Assembly: GCA_017408405.1 (NCBI GenBank)
Contig: JAFQUP010000020.1
Location: forward strand, 1 to 56,332
Direction: 5' to 3'
Source of the DNA: Thermoguttaceae bacterium
GTDB lineage: Bacteria; Planctomycetota; Planctomycetia; Pirellulales; Thermoguttaceae
DNA length: 56,332 nucleotides
The notes beneath the pieces are model-generated. The model was not told where the DNA came from, did no database searches, and worked only from the letters and a program-made list of their open reading frames with translations. Of the stretch, positions 42,249 through 50,133 are shown in pieces (position 1 is the stretch's first letter; each line of letters opens with the position of its first letter). The position numbers and the translations under genes were made by a program.

Positions 42249-42458
42249 CAGGATTTGGATTCAGTTTTAAACCTGAATCAGTAAGTCACATTTTGATATT
42301 TAAATTCTGAAAGCCCTATTAGAGGTTGAGTCTGAGGGCGCTTTTCAGAAAATTGCGGTTAAATAATATCTTAATTTCCTTAGAGCGCAGAAATTTTGAC
42401 TGCCAGGCTCCAGGGGGCGTTTTTAGGATTCATTCTTTCTCAATGAACAGGATGTTTT

Positions 42459-43925
42459 TTATTTTCGAGCCGCCTTAACTTCCTCCAGCCATTGCGTTAG
42501 GGACGAGACGGCCATGGCTAGCTGGGTAACAGTTTTTTCAAAATCTCGCGCCCCTTGGAGAGTGGAGAGGTTTTGAGCGAGAACATTTTCCATTTTGGCG
42601 ATTTTTTCTCCGGCATCGGCAATCTGCGCAGCGGCTTCTGTCATTCTGGAAGTGGAGTTCGCCACTTGAGCCAGTTTTGAGACAACCAGGTCTATGGCGC
42701 CGCTCAATTCGACGATTTTTTGTGTGTTTTGGGCCAGAATTGAATTATTTTGGGAAAAATAGTCCACATTTTGCTGAGTTGACTCTTTCAGTTGTTCCGA
42801 TTGATCACTTAGTGTTTTCTGAATGTCTTTCAGTTCAGAGAGATGAGTCATCCATTGGATCGCGATCGTATTCTTGAGGAGTTTTTCCAGTTCCTGCGAG
42901 ATTTGGGAGCCGACAGCGGCGCATGAGTCAAAGGCCATTTTTCCGGCAGCGTTTTCAAAGGCTTTTTGGAGAGAGGCGGTCATGGCGGTTCCAACGGATT
43001 CAAGACGGCGAGTCCATTCCACTTCCACGTTTCGGAATGAATCTTCCCAAATCGCGCTCTGGCGTTTCATTTGCTGTTCCATGAGCTGATTCATGATCTC
43101 TCCATGACGTTTCACCGCCTGAACGATACCGGCGGGTGAATTTGAGTATTCCTCAAATTTTCCTGCCAATTCCCGATTGGTTTGCTCGTCAACGCGTGCC
43201 AGCAAGCGATTCTCGAGCTTTTCGACATAAAATTGAAAGAACATCAGGATAATTGAAAAACTCAAAGCCAAAGCTGTGGTGTCGAACGCAAAACTTAAGT
43301 CGGAAATCATTTTGGGCAAAGTTGTTTCCGTGTCGGAGAGATTTCCGCCCAATCCGCCGATAGCGAGGGTAATGCCCATGACGGTTCCGAGAAATCCGAG
43401 AATGGGAATTGCCCAAATGACGACGCGGATGAAAGAGTAGCTTTGCCCCATTTTCGCGGCATCCAGGTCAGAGAGGTACTTCATTTCATCAGAAAAACCA
43501 TGCGCGGATTGATTCCTGACGATGAAATCGAGTGATGCGCGTAAACGCTGGACGAAGTATCCTTTTCGGATTTTTTCAGGGATGGCGTCAAGTTTTTCAA
43601 CCATTTCCACCGCGTTTTCAGGTGAAAAAGTTCCGTTTTCAGGTTTTGGAAAAAGGGTTTCCGCTGCTTTTTCCTGACGCGAGACCCATGATGATTGAAA
43701 CTGAATGTCCCAAAATTTGAATCCGAGAGCGGAAAACCCGATGAAGAACATCAGAATTTCCACAAATGGAATGGAAAGGACCTCTCCCTGGGCAGAGATG
43801 AAATAGTGGAGGATTCCGGGAAACCGAAGAAGTTTCAGGAAAATCAGGGCGTAAAAAAGCCCGGTCAGACCAATGCCCCAAAAGATGGGGGAGTTGACGA
43901 ATCTGGAAATTTTTGAAACCGGCAT
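42459..43925 (-). CDS. MotA/TolQ/ExbB-family proton-channel protein with long coiled-coil tail
   Basis: 488 residues. Predicted membrane segments: about 13-32, 50-68, 168-190 (VIWAIPILGFLGTVMGITLAIGGL, the conserved TolQ/ExbB helix) and 211-232 (FAFDTTALALSFSIILMFFQFYV). The last 210 residues are a cytoplasmic helical tail with heptad character and Gln/Ser-rich stretches. Family members conduct ions and use the flow to move a partner across the envelope. The tail is longer than in TolQ or ExbB and recalls ZorA-type motors of the Zorya system, but no ZorC or ZorD gene is near. AGGAG lies eight bases before the ATG, and a clear promoter is at 43974-44002. Confidence 0.85.
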   Translation of the reverse strand: MPVSKISRFVNSPIFWGIGLTGLFYALIFLKLLRFPGILHYFISAQGEVLSIPFVEILMFFIGFSALGFKFWDIQFQSSWVSRQEKAAETLFPKPENGTFSPENAVEMVEKLDAIPEKIRKGYFVQRLRASLDFIVRNQSAHGFSDEMKYLSDLDAAKMGQSYSFIRVVIWAIPILGFLGTVMGITLAIGGLGGNLSDTETTLPKMISDLSFAFDTTALALSFSIILMFFQFYVEKLENRLLARVDEQTNRELAGKFEEYSNSPAGIVQAVKRHGEIMNQLMEQQMKRQSAIWEDSFRNVEVEWTRRLESVGTAMTASLQKAFENAAGKMAFDSCAAVGSQISQELEKLLKNTIAIQWMTHLSELKDIQKTLSDQSEQLKESTQQNVDYFSQNNSILAQNTQKIVELSGAIDLVVSKLAQVANSTSRMTEAAAQIADAGEKIAKMENVLAQNLSTLQGARDFEKTVTQLAMAVSSLTQWLEEVKAARK

Positions 43926-43973
43926 CTTTCATACTCCTGCGCGGGTTGAACCTGAAAATAATTTGACCATCTC

Positions 43974-44002
43974 CTTTTAGCATTTTTTGAGATTGCGGTC
44001 AA
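43974..44002 (-). promoter_or_regulatory. Promoter TTGACC-17-TAAAAG of the channel operon
   Basis: On the minus strand TTGACC (44002-43997), 17-base spacer, TAAAAG (43979-43974), 48 bases before the channel ATG. Confidence 0.75.
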
Positions 44003-44333
44003 TAGCAGTTTGGAAAAAAAAGCGATTTTCTTTGAGAATTTGTTTTTTGGGGTTCTTTGGGCGTTTTTTGAGTTTATTTCAAGGTCTTAACGGATTTCTT
44101 TGAAATTCTTTCGTATTTTTCGGAATGTTTTAAAGTTGTCCGTGAAAAAACTGAATTTTGGGGATTTTAGGGCGGGAAGTTATTGAAAGAGAGTCATCTC
44201 TGCGGGAAAGGAAATGTTTTTTGATGAAAATTTTCCCAGTGGTCCTTTTTCGATTTAAAATTTATGGTAAAATTCCAGAAATCTGAAATGTCAATTTCCA
44301 GATGAAGTTAAATTTGGGATCAGGAGAAAACAG
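44003..44333. other. AT-rich divergent intergenic region
   Basis: 331 bases between the divergent channel operon and the pyridoxal kinase gene. It holds T-rich runs and, near its right end, a TAAAAT -10 with GG before it (44268-44273) whose -35 (TTTTTC, 44246-44251) is weak. I see no gene. Confidence 0.45.
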
Positions 44334-45200
44334 ATGAAAAGAATAGTCTCGATTCAGGACATTTCTTGCGTTGGAAAATGCTCGCTGACGGTGGCGCTTC
44401 CCATCATTTCCTCAATGGGAGTAGAGGCAGCGGTTCTGCCGACGGCCGTACTTTCGACACATACCGCAATTTCAGGATTTACTTTTCATGATCTGACTGA
44501 AGAAATTCCGCTGATAGCCTCTCACTGGAAGGAGAGGAAATACTCTTTTGACGCGATTTATTCTGGTTATCTTGGTTCATTTGAGCAGTTGCGTCTTTGC
44601 TCGGAATTCATCGAAGCATTTCGATTTTCCGGTACTGATTCGGATGGTTTGCCAAAACGTTCCTGCGTTTTCGTTGACCCTGTGTTGGGAGATCACGGAA
44701 AATTTTACGCGGGTTTTACTCCTGAATTTGCCAGGGAAATGGGAAAATACTGCGGAAACGCTGACGTCATCGTTCCGAACATGACGGAAGCCGCTTATCT
44801 GCTTGAAACAGATTACGTTCCGGATGGCGCGTACGATGAGAAATTCGTTCAGGATATTCTTCGCGGCTTATGTTCGCTGGGAACGAAAAACGCTGTCCTG
44901 ACCGGGGTTTCATTTGAACCGGAAAAGGTTGGATTCATGGGACTTAACGCGGAATCCGGAACATTTTTCTCTTACTTTACGGAAAGGATTCCCAACGTAT
45001 TTCATGGTACGGGAGATATTTTTGCCAGTACTGCCGTTGGGGCACTCATGAACGATTTTTCTCTTGAGGAATCTTTGAAAATTGCCGCGGACTATACTTT
45101 GGAATGCATTCGGGAATCAATCAGAGATCCGTTCTCAAGAGACTATGGAGTTAATTTTGAAACGGCTATTCCCTGGCTGATTCGAAGAATTGGAAAATAG
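44334..45200 (+). CDS. Pyridoxal/pyridoxamine kinase (PdxY/PdxK type)
   Basis: 288 residues, cytosolic. It phosphorylates pyridoxal or pyridoxamine to make PLP by salvage. Ribokinase-superfamily marks: RIVSIQDISCVGKCSLTVALPIISSMG at the start (as in PdxY), LSTHTAISGFT, SGYLGSFEQ, DPVLGDHGKFY, PNMTEAAYLLE, and the anion-hole/catalytic GTGDIFAST near residue 228. The family-typical Asp of GTGD is intact. AGGAG precedes the ATG. PLP-dependent enzymes and RidA (next gene) are functionally linked, because RidA destroys reactive enamines released by PLP enzymes. The genes are 307 bases apart, so shared control is not shown. Confidence 0.92.
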   Translation: MKRIVSIQDISCVGKCSLTVALPIISSMGVEAAVLPTAVLSTHTAISGFTFHDLTEEIPLIASHWKERKYSFDAIYSGYLGSFEQLRLCSEFIEAFRFSGTDSDGLPKRSCVFVDPVLGDHGKFYAGFTPEFAREMGKYCGNADVIVPNMTEAAYLLETDYVPDGAYDEKFVQDILRGLCSLGTKNAVLTGVSFEPEKVGFMGLNAESGTFFSYFTERIPNVFHGTGDIFASTAVGALMNDFSLEESLKIAADYTLECIRESIRDPFSRDYGVNFETAIPWLIRRIGK

Positions 45201-45507
45201 ATTCGATCAGGGGAGGGTATTCTTCGTCTGGCGCAAGTGAGTGCTGAGGCCAGGTTTTGACAGATTTTAGGAAGACGGGTAGAGGTTTCAATCGCGATAA
45301 AGACCGTGAGTGGGGCGGTCCCTCTTTCACTTGATCGCGTATGGTTTAAATGTTGAGCGCGTTCAGAATCATTACGTTTGGGAATCTCAGAGTCATTTGA
45401 AGTTTCTGACTTGATGGAAAAGCTGGTTTTCCTGACACAAAAAATTAACGTAAAGATCGGAATACCCGACAGTTTAAAATAAACTTTTTTTATTCAATGA
45501 AAGAGCC
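45201..45507 (+). other. Intergenic region with a possible nested stem-loop
   Basis: 307 bases without a convincing gene. Around 45293-45346 CGCGAT and ATCGCG can form an outer stem enclosing GACCG/CGGTC, suggesting a small structured RNA or a terminator for the kinase gene. No known riboswitch motif is recognised and no T tract follows the outer stem. Confidence 0.3.
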
Positions 45508-45885
45508 ATGAAAAAGATTTCCACACTCAACGCTCCGGCTGCGATTGGGCCTTATTCTCAGGCGGTGACAGCCAATGGGTTTCTCTTTGCTTCTGGGCAA
45601 ATCCCTTTAAATCCCGAGACGGGGAAGATCGAAGAGACTTCGATTGAGGCGCAGACTCGACAGGTTATGGAAAATATTTCCGCGGTTTTGGATGCGGCTG
45701 GAACCAACTTTTCCAGAGTCGTGAAGACTACCTGTTTTTTGAGAAATATGGAAGATTTCGCCGCTTTCAACGCGATTTACGCGGAGTATTTTAGCGGACG
45801 TCCCGCTCGTTCCTGCGTGGAGGTTTCTGCTCTTCCGAAAAACGCTTTGGTTGAAATTGAGGTAACGGCCATTTTGGAAAATTAG
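45508..45885 (+). CDS. ridA: RidA (YjgF/YER057c/UK114) family enamine/imine deaminase
   Basis: 125 residues, the standard size. It hydrolyses 2-aminoacrylate-type enamines or imines released by PLP enzymes such as serine/threonine dehydratase. Start STLNAPAAIGPYSQAVTANGFLFASGQIPLNPETG, middle QTRQVMENISAVLDAAGTNFSRVVKTTCFLRNM, and the end RPARSCVEVSALPKNALVEIEVTAIL, with the conserved Arg (RPARS) that holds the carboxylate and the final Glu, are all present. Standalone gene; only weak Shine-Dalgarno (AAAGAG). Confidence 0.97.
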   Translation: MKKISTLNAPAAIGPYSQAVTANGFLFASGQIPLNPETGKIEETSIEAQTRQVMENISAVLDAAGTNFSRVVKTTCFLRNMEDFAAFNAIYAEYFSGRPARSCVEVSALPKNALVEIEVTAILEN

Positions 45886-46162
45886 GCAAATCTTCCTGGT
45901 TCTTCTTTAGGGGGAGCCAAAAACTGTTTTTAAGCAAGGAAAAGGGGGGATTTTCAGGGTGTCGGGACTTTCGCGTATTTGGAAATAAGAGGAATTTCAG
46001 GTAACGCGGTCAAAACGTAAAGTAAATTGTTTTGCTTGAAATTGGGGCTGGGGAACCTCTGTCTTGACGCTCCATAGAGATTTCATGTGTTTTGCGGCAA
46101 GCCGTCGGAGGAAATTTTTCATTAAATTTTGAAAAAATTTCGGACTTTTTCCTTTTTTTCTC

Positions 46163-46190
46163 TTGCGAAAAATATTTTGCGCGCTATAAT
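46163..46190 (+). promoter_or_regulatory. Promoter TTGCGA-16-TATAAT
   Basis: TTGCGA (46163-46168), 16-base spacer, perfect TATAAT (46185-46190). It is about 30 bases before the small open frame at 46221 and about 330 bases before the J-like gene. Confidence 0.75.
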
Positions 46191-46220
46191 TAAAAGAAAC
46201 AGTGAGAGTTTCTTGCCCCA

Positions 46221-46526
46221 ATGGCACTTTCCCTCCTTTTTGAGCGATTTTCCAGGCTGTTTTGGAAGATACTGACTGCTTGGGTAGGCTTTCGTTTTTT
46301 CATGGAAATTTCAGGTATTTGGCCAATTGGAATTTTTCTTCAACACTGTGGAATGAAACGTTCAGAAAAGGGAAGGACAAAGGAGAACGTGAAATCCGTT
46401 CTTTCCGAACGTCATTTTAGGTGGTTTTTGTGGGGGGGAGGCCGAAAAGACCTGTTTTCTGATGCCCCAGTGAGCATTTCTCTGGAAATCCTTTTTCACC
46501 CCTTTCATTTCGGAACAGAACCGTGA
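46221..46526 (+). CDS. Possible small leader protein overlapping the J-like gene
   Basis: An open frame of 101 codons begins 31 bases after the promoter at 46163 and ends in TGA overlapping the GTG start of the next gene (GTGA, four bases), the classic sign of translational coupling. The next gene lacks a Shine-Dalgarno site, which fits coupling. Against it: the frame has no ribosome-binding site of its own, contains rare-looking codons (AGG, ATA, CGA) and many Trp and Phe, and matches no family I know. It could simply be a long untranslated leader. Confidence 0.25.
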   Translation: MALSLLFERFSRLFWKILTAWVGFRFFMEISGIWPIGIFLQHCGMKRSEKGRTKENVKSVLSERHFRWFLWGGGRKDLFSDAPVSISLEILFHPFHFGTEP

Positions 46527-49500
46527 GCGAATTTAATCCTTATTCACATTGGCTGAATTTTACCGGAAAAGAAAAGCCCGACACTTACTATGAACTTCTC
46601 GGTCTGAAACATGGCGAAAAAAATGTCTCAAAAATTGCCGAGAGAATTGAAGCTCTGACCCAGATGGTTCAGCAAAAGGGACCTGATGGCCATTTTCCCG
46701 AATGGAATCAGATATTGACGGAAATCCAGGTCGCGAAAAATTGCTTGTGCAATCCGAAGTATAAAGCGGAATATGACGCGAAACACCCAGCTCCTGCTCC
46801 GCAGGCCCAGCCTGGAATGATGGGGATGCCCCAGCAGGGAATGGCTCAGCCTGGAATGATGGGGATGCCCCAACAGGGAATGGCTCAGCCTGGAATGATG
46901 GGGATGCCCCAGCAGGGAATGGCCCAGCCTGGAATGATGGGGATGCCTCAGCAGGGAATGGTTCAGCCTGGAATGATGGGGGGAATGTCCCAGCAGGGAA
47001 TGGCTCAGCCTGGAATGATGGGGGGAATGTCCCAGCAGGGAATGGCTCAGCCTGGAATGATGGGGGGAATGCCCCAGCAGGGAATGGTTCAGCCTGGAAT
47101 GATGGGGATGCCCCAGCAGGGAATGGCCCAGCCTGGAATGATGGGGATGCCCCAGCAGGGAATGGTTCAGCCTGGAATGATGGGGGGAATGCCCCAACAG
47201 GGAATGATGGGAATGGGACAGCAGCCAGGAATGGGAATTCCCCAGGGAACAGCGGTTCCATCTGCCGCCCCCCAGGAAACTCCCGCGGTGAATTCTCAGC
47301 TTTTTGCCGGGACTTCCGCTTCGCAGGGACCGATCTCCCAAAGCAGTGCGAAAGTTTCCAAAAGCAAATCGCGCAAACCATCCGGTCCCAGCCCCATGGT
47401 GCGGAATGTCATTGCTCTGGTCGGATTGCTGATTGTCGCGATTCTCGCTCTTGCGGTCGTTCGCAAATACTCTGGAAACGGCGGTGCGGATAATTCCCCG
47501 ATTCAGGTCGTGATTGACGAAGAGGGCAAGACTTCTGTTCAGATAAATAATCCGTTTGCATCTGAAGAAAACGCGGTTCTTCCGGCAAATGGCGCGCAAA
47601 ATCAGCAAAACGCGCCAGTCGCGCGGAATGAAGTTGCCGAGGGGAATTTGGCGGCGGTCGAAGCTCCGGATTTCGCTACGATTTTTTCTCATTTACAGAA
47701 TTACGCATTTGAGGACGCGAAAAAACTAATTGCCGGCGGCATGAAAATGACGCTTCAGGATGAAGATTCCCAGCGTTTGGAAAGATTGAAGGTAATTACG
47801 AAAAATATGGAGGAATTCCATACCGCTGTCGCGAATCAACTTAATAAATATGTTCCTCCGATGGAGCTTTGCGGAGGCCAGTATGGGCTGGTTGAGTCCG
47901 GTAAGGGAAAGGCAGTTATTCGCATTAATGGAAAAAACGTTAAATTTTCCATGGATGCGCCGCAAAACAGAGGACATGATCTTTACGATATTATTTACCG
48001 CCATCAGTTTGCCGAGGCCTTTGAGGTGGGGAATATGCTTCCCGCTCTCCAATACGCGGCTTTTTTACTCGTTTCCCCTACTGGAGACAGGGAAAAAGCA
48101 GAGAAACTGCTTTCGAGGATTCTTGAAAAGGGAAGCGACGATGACCGGGAAACCGCGAATCAGATTATGCGCGAGTTTGGCATTAATGGCCTGGGACTCA
48201 TGACCAATATGGCGTTGGAGAGCGTAAACAGTGCTGAGAATACTGACGCTCAAACTGCTGAGGCCGTGAAGAAAGAGGGGAATGATCAAACCGCTCAGGT
48301 TGATGAGGGAACGAAGGAAAAAGCTGCTGCCAATGAGAAAACGGGAGTGGCTGAATCGGCTGGCTCTGGTAAAGAAGCAGAGTCCGGCAAAAATGCCGAA
48401 AAGACTTCGTCCAAAAAAAGCAGAAAAAAAGCCAGGAGTGCCAAGGGGACTGAGGCCGAGGTTGACGCGGATGAGAAAAAAGCTGAGGATGACGCCAAAA
48501 AGAAGGCAGAGGAAGAGGAAAAGGCTCGTCAGGAGGAAGAGCGGAGAAAGGCTCGCCGTAAAGAGGAATGGAAACAGCTTACTACTGCCGTTCGCCAGGA
48601 CATCAGTTGGAGAAAGATTCCTTCGGCAAAGAAGACACTCGATAAACTCGAAAATTTGGCTGAGACACCGGAAAACAAAGAGGAGCTTGACCGCCTGAAC
48701 GCGCTGGCGGACTATATGGAATCATTTGTGACGTGGATCAGCGGAAGAATGGGCAGTTTTACGTGGGGGTCGGTTCACAAGGTGGAAGGAATTGAGTTCT
48801 CCGTTGTTGAATGTGGACCTGGCGTGCTCATTATTCGGGATCAGGGGATTAATAAGCGGTACACTGTGAACGATCTTAATCCCAAACTCGTGGCTTGGCT
48901 CATTGACACGCCGAAAGAAGCGGATGATTTCGTGCTTTACGGAACGTATCTCGCCATGACGCCTGGCGGTGACCGCGCGAAAGCGAAAACGTATTGGACG
49001 ACGGCGCAAACGAAAGGTTTTGACAAAGAATCGATCGCTTTGATCATGAAAGAGTTGGAAGTTCCGCTTCCTGATGCCGGGAAAGCTCCTGTTCAGCTTA
49101 ACGCGTGGAATCCGCGCGGCAAAGCTCCGGTGGAGGAGCAGACCATACCGACTGGAGCGGATTTTGATGAGACTCTGGCAATGCTGAAGAAAGAGTTTGC
49201 CAAAGACTACGCGAAGTCGGAAATGCGTGACCAGATGAAGCTTTCTGAAAAATTTGTTAAGATGGCGCAGATGCCCGCCCGTTCCGCGGCGGAAGCGTAC
49301 GTGATGACGGAAGAAGCGATTCGGATGGCGAAAAATCACGCTTTTTATGAAATCGTTTTTCAGGCGTATCTCGTTCAGGAAACGCGTTTCCAAAGGGATA
49401 CTTACCAGGACCGCCTGGAAATGGTTCAGAATGCCAAGCCGGATGCACGCGGTGCTTCTTCAACCCGGGAACTTGCCAACTGTGCGCTTGAGATGGGATT

Positions 49501-49627
49501 TGATGCCGTCAAGCGTCAAAAAAAGATTGAGGCGAACCAGATGCTGAATATTGCCCGTGCGAATGCGAAAGGCCCGCTGATTCAGCGTGTTCGGGAACTG
49601 GAGCGAAATATTTCAATGATGAAGTAA
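46523..49627 (+). CDS. Large planctomycete protein with J-like N-terminus, Met/Gln/Gly repeats, one membrane helix and a duplicated domain
   Basis: 1034 residues from GTG. Order: a degenerate J-like domain (about 20-90: PDTYYELLGLKHGEKNVSKIAERI ... LCNPKYKAEYDAKHP) without the HPD motif needed for Hsp70 stimulation; a Gly/Met/Gln/Pro tandem repeat (98-217); a basic patch and a membrane helix (about 292-312, VIALVGLLIVAILALAVV). Two related domains follow, one near 385-560 and one near 690-855, each ending in GDR.KAK or GDREKAE followed by a helical pair (DRETANQIMREFGI and DKESIALIMKELEV). Between them lies a Lys/Glu/Arg-rich charged segment with coiled-coil character (about 590-690). The first part is probably cytosolic and the rest outside. 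Function unknown. A terminator ends it. Confidence 0.85.
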   Translation: MSEFNPYSHWLNFTGKEKPDTYYELLGLKHGEKNVSKIAERIEALTQMVQQKGPDGHFPEWNQILTEIQVAKNCLCNPKYKAEYDAKHPAPAPQAQPGMMGMPQQGMAQPGMMGMPQQGMAQPGMMGMPQQGMAQPGMMGMPQQGMVQPGMMGGMSQQGMAQPGMMGGMSQQGMAQPGMMGGMPQQGMVQPGMMGMPQQGMAQPGMMGMPQQGMVQPGMMGGMPQQGMMGMGQQPGMGIPQGTAVPSAAPQETPAVNSQLFAGTSASQGPISQSSAKVSKSKSRKPSGPSPMVRNVIALVGLLIVAILALAVVRKYSGNGGADNSPIQVVIDEEGKTSVQINNPFASEENAVLPANGAQNQQNAPVARNEVAEGNLAAVEAPDFATIFSHLQNYAFEDAKKLIAGGMKMTLQDEDSQRLERLKVITKNMEEFHTAVANQLNKYVPPMELCGGQYGLVESGKGKAVIRINGKNVKFSMDAPQNRGHDLYDIIYRHQFAEAFEVGNMLPALQYAAFLLVSPTGDREKAEKLLSRILEKGSDDDRETANQIMREFGINGLGLMTNMALESVNSAENTDAQTAEAVKKEGNDQTAQVDEGTKEKAAANEKTGVAESAGSGKEAESGKNAEKTSSKKSRKKARSAKGTEAEVDADEKKAEDDAKKKAEEEEKARQEEERRKARRKEEWKQLTTAVRQDISWRKIPSAKKTLDKLENLAETPENKEELDRLNALADYMESFVTWISGRMGSFTWGSVHKVEGIEFSVVECGPGVLIIRDQGINKRYTVNDLNPKLVAWLIDTPKEADDFVLYGTYLAMTPGGDRAKAKTYWTTAQTKGFDKESIALIMKELEVPLPDAGKAPVQLNAWNPRGKAPVEEQTIPTGADFDETLAMLKKEFAKDYAKSEMRDQMKLSEKFVKMAQMPARSAAEAYVMTEEAIRMAKNHAFYEIVFQAYLVQETRFQRDTYQDRLEMVQNAKPDARGASSTRELANCALEMGFDAVKRQKKIEANQMLNIARANAKGPLIQRVRELERNISMMK
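46814..47173 (+). repeat. Coding tandem repeat, nine units of 39 or 42 bases
   Basis: Nine full units run without gaps: six of 13 codons (GMMGMPQQGMAQP or with GMVQP) and three of 14 codons (GMMGGMSQQGMAQP or similar), total 360 bases, plus a partial tenth. Variants differ by an inserted Gly codon, Pro/Ser and Ala/Val exchanges and silent changes, so the array looks as if it has expanded and contracted by slippage or recombination. It encodes residues 98-217 of the J-like protein. Confidence 0.95.
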
Positions 49628-49641
49628 TTTGGAAAATCCTT

Positions 49642-49721
49642 CCGCTCCGGAGTGAAGAGTTGCTTCGGAGCGGCGAACGATTCGGATTCTTCTTGAAAGA
49701 GACGGGGCACCGTCTTTTTTT
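49642..49721 (+). terminator. Two consecutive hairpins ending the J-like gene
   Basis: First, an 11-bp stem with one wobble, CCGCTCCGGAG (49642-49652) with CTTCGGAGCGG (49663-49673). Second, GACGG (49701-49705) with CCGTC (49710-49714) around a 4-base loop, followed by seven T residues, a standard terminator. They lie 15 and 74 bases after the stop. Confidence 0.85.
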
Positions 49722-50133
49722 ATTTAATGGCAGTCAATTGGGGCAGTTTGGCGTTTAGACCTTCTTGAAAATTTCATTATGGAAATATCTAAACTGCTTT
49801 CCAGTACGAAGAAGAGAGAATTTTGAATTTTTGCGGGCGTTGGGGATTTCGCGCATTCGAAATGATGGGAAGTTCTGGTAATACTGGCAAGATTTAAGAG
49901 ATCATTTGGGGGAATTAAGTTTGGGAAGTTCCCTAAAGTACTTGGGTGACAATCTTCCAGCTCGTATTTGATTTTGAGATTTTTTTATTCCCGGTTTGGA
50001 AATTTTGCTGAAAGTGCTGGAAATTTTTGTTAATCATCGAAAAAAGGCTCCTCTCCCCCTTTTTTTAAGTGGCAAATTATGGTAAAATGAACTTGACTGA
50101 AAAACTTTTTTGAAAAATGATTCGGAGGAACTC
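49722..50133. other. Intergenic region upstream of citrate synthase
   Basis: 412 bases, AT-rich, with no gene seen. Near the right end is a -10 TAAAAT with ATGG before it (50083-50088); its -35 is only a T run (50061-50066). Transcription of gltA probably starts here, about 40 bases before the ATG. Confidence 0.5.

Noticed and set aside
40143..43925. A Zorya (ZorAB) antiphage module
   Set aside because: The partner protein lacks an OmpA-type domain and no ZorC, ZorD or ZorE gene is adjacent; similar pairs are widespread in planctomycetes outside defence islands.
46814..47173. A possible CRISPR array because of regular 39-42-base repeats
   Set aside because: The units are directly adjacent with no unique spacers, keep one reading frame and encode a repetitive peptide.
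46628..47692. Long minus-strand frames rich in His-Ser-Leu or Phe-Pro-Ala repeats opposite the J-like gene
   Set aside because: They are the reverse reading of the coding tandem repeat in the J-like gene; the plus-strand frame has the domain structure.
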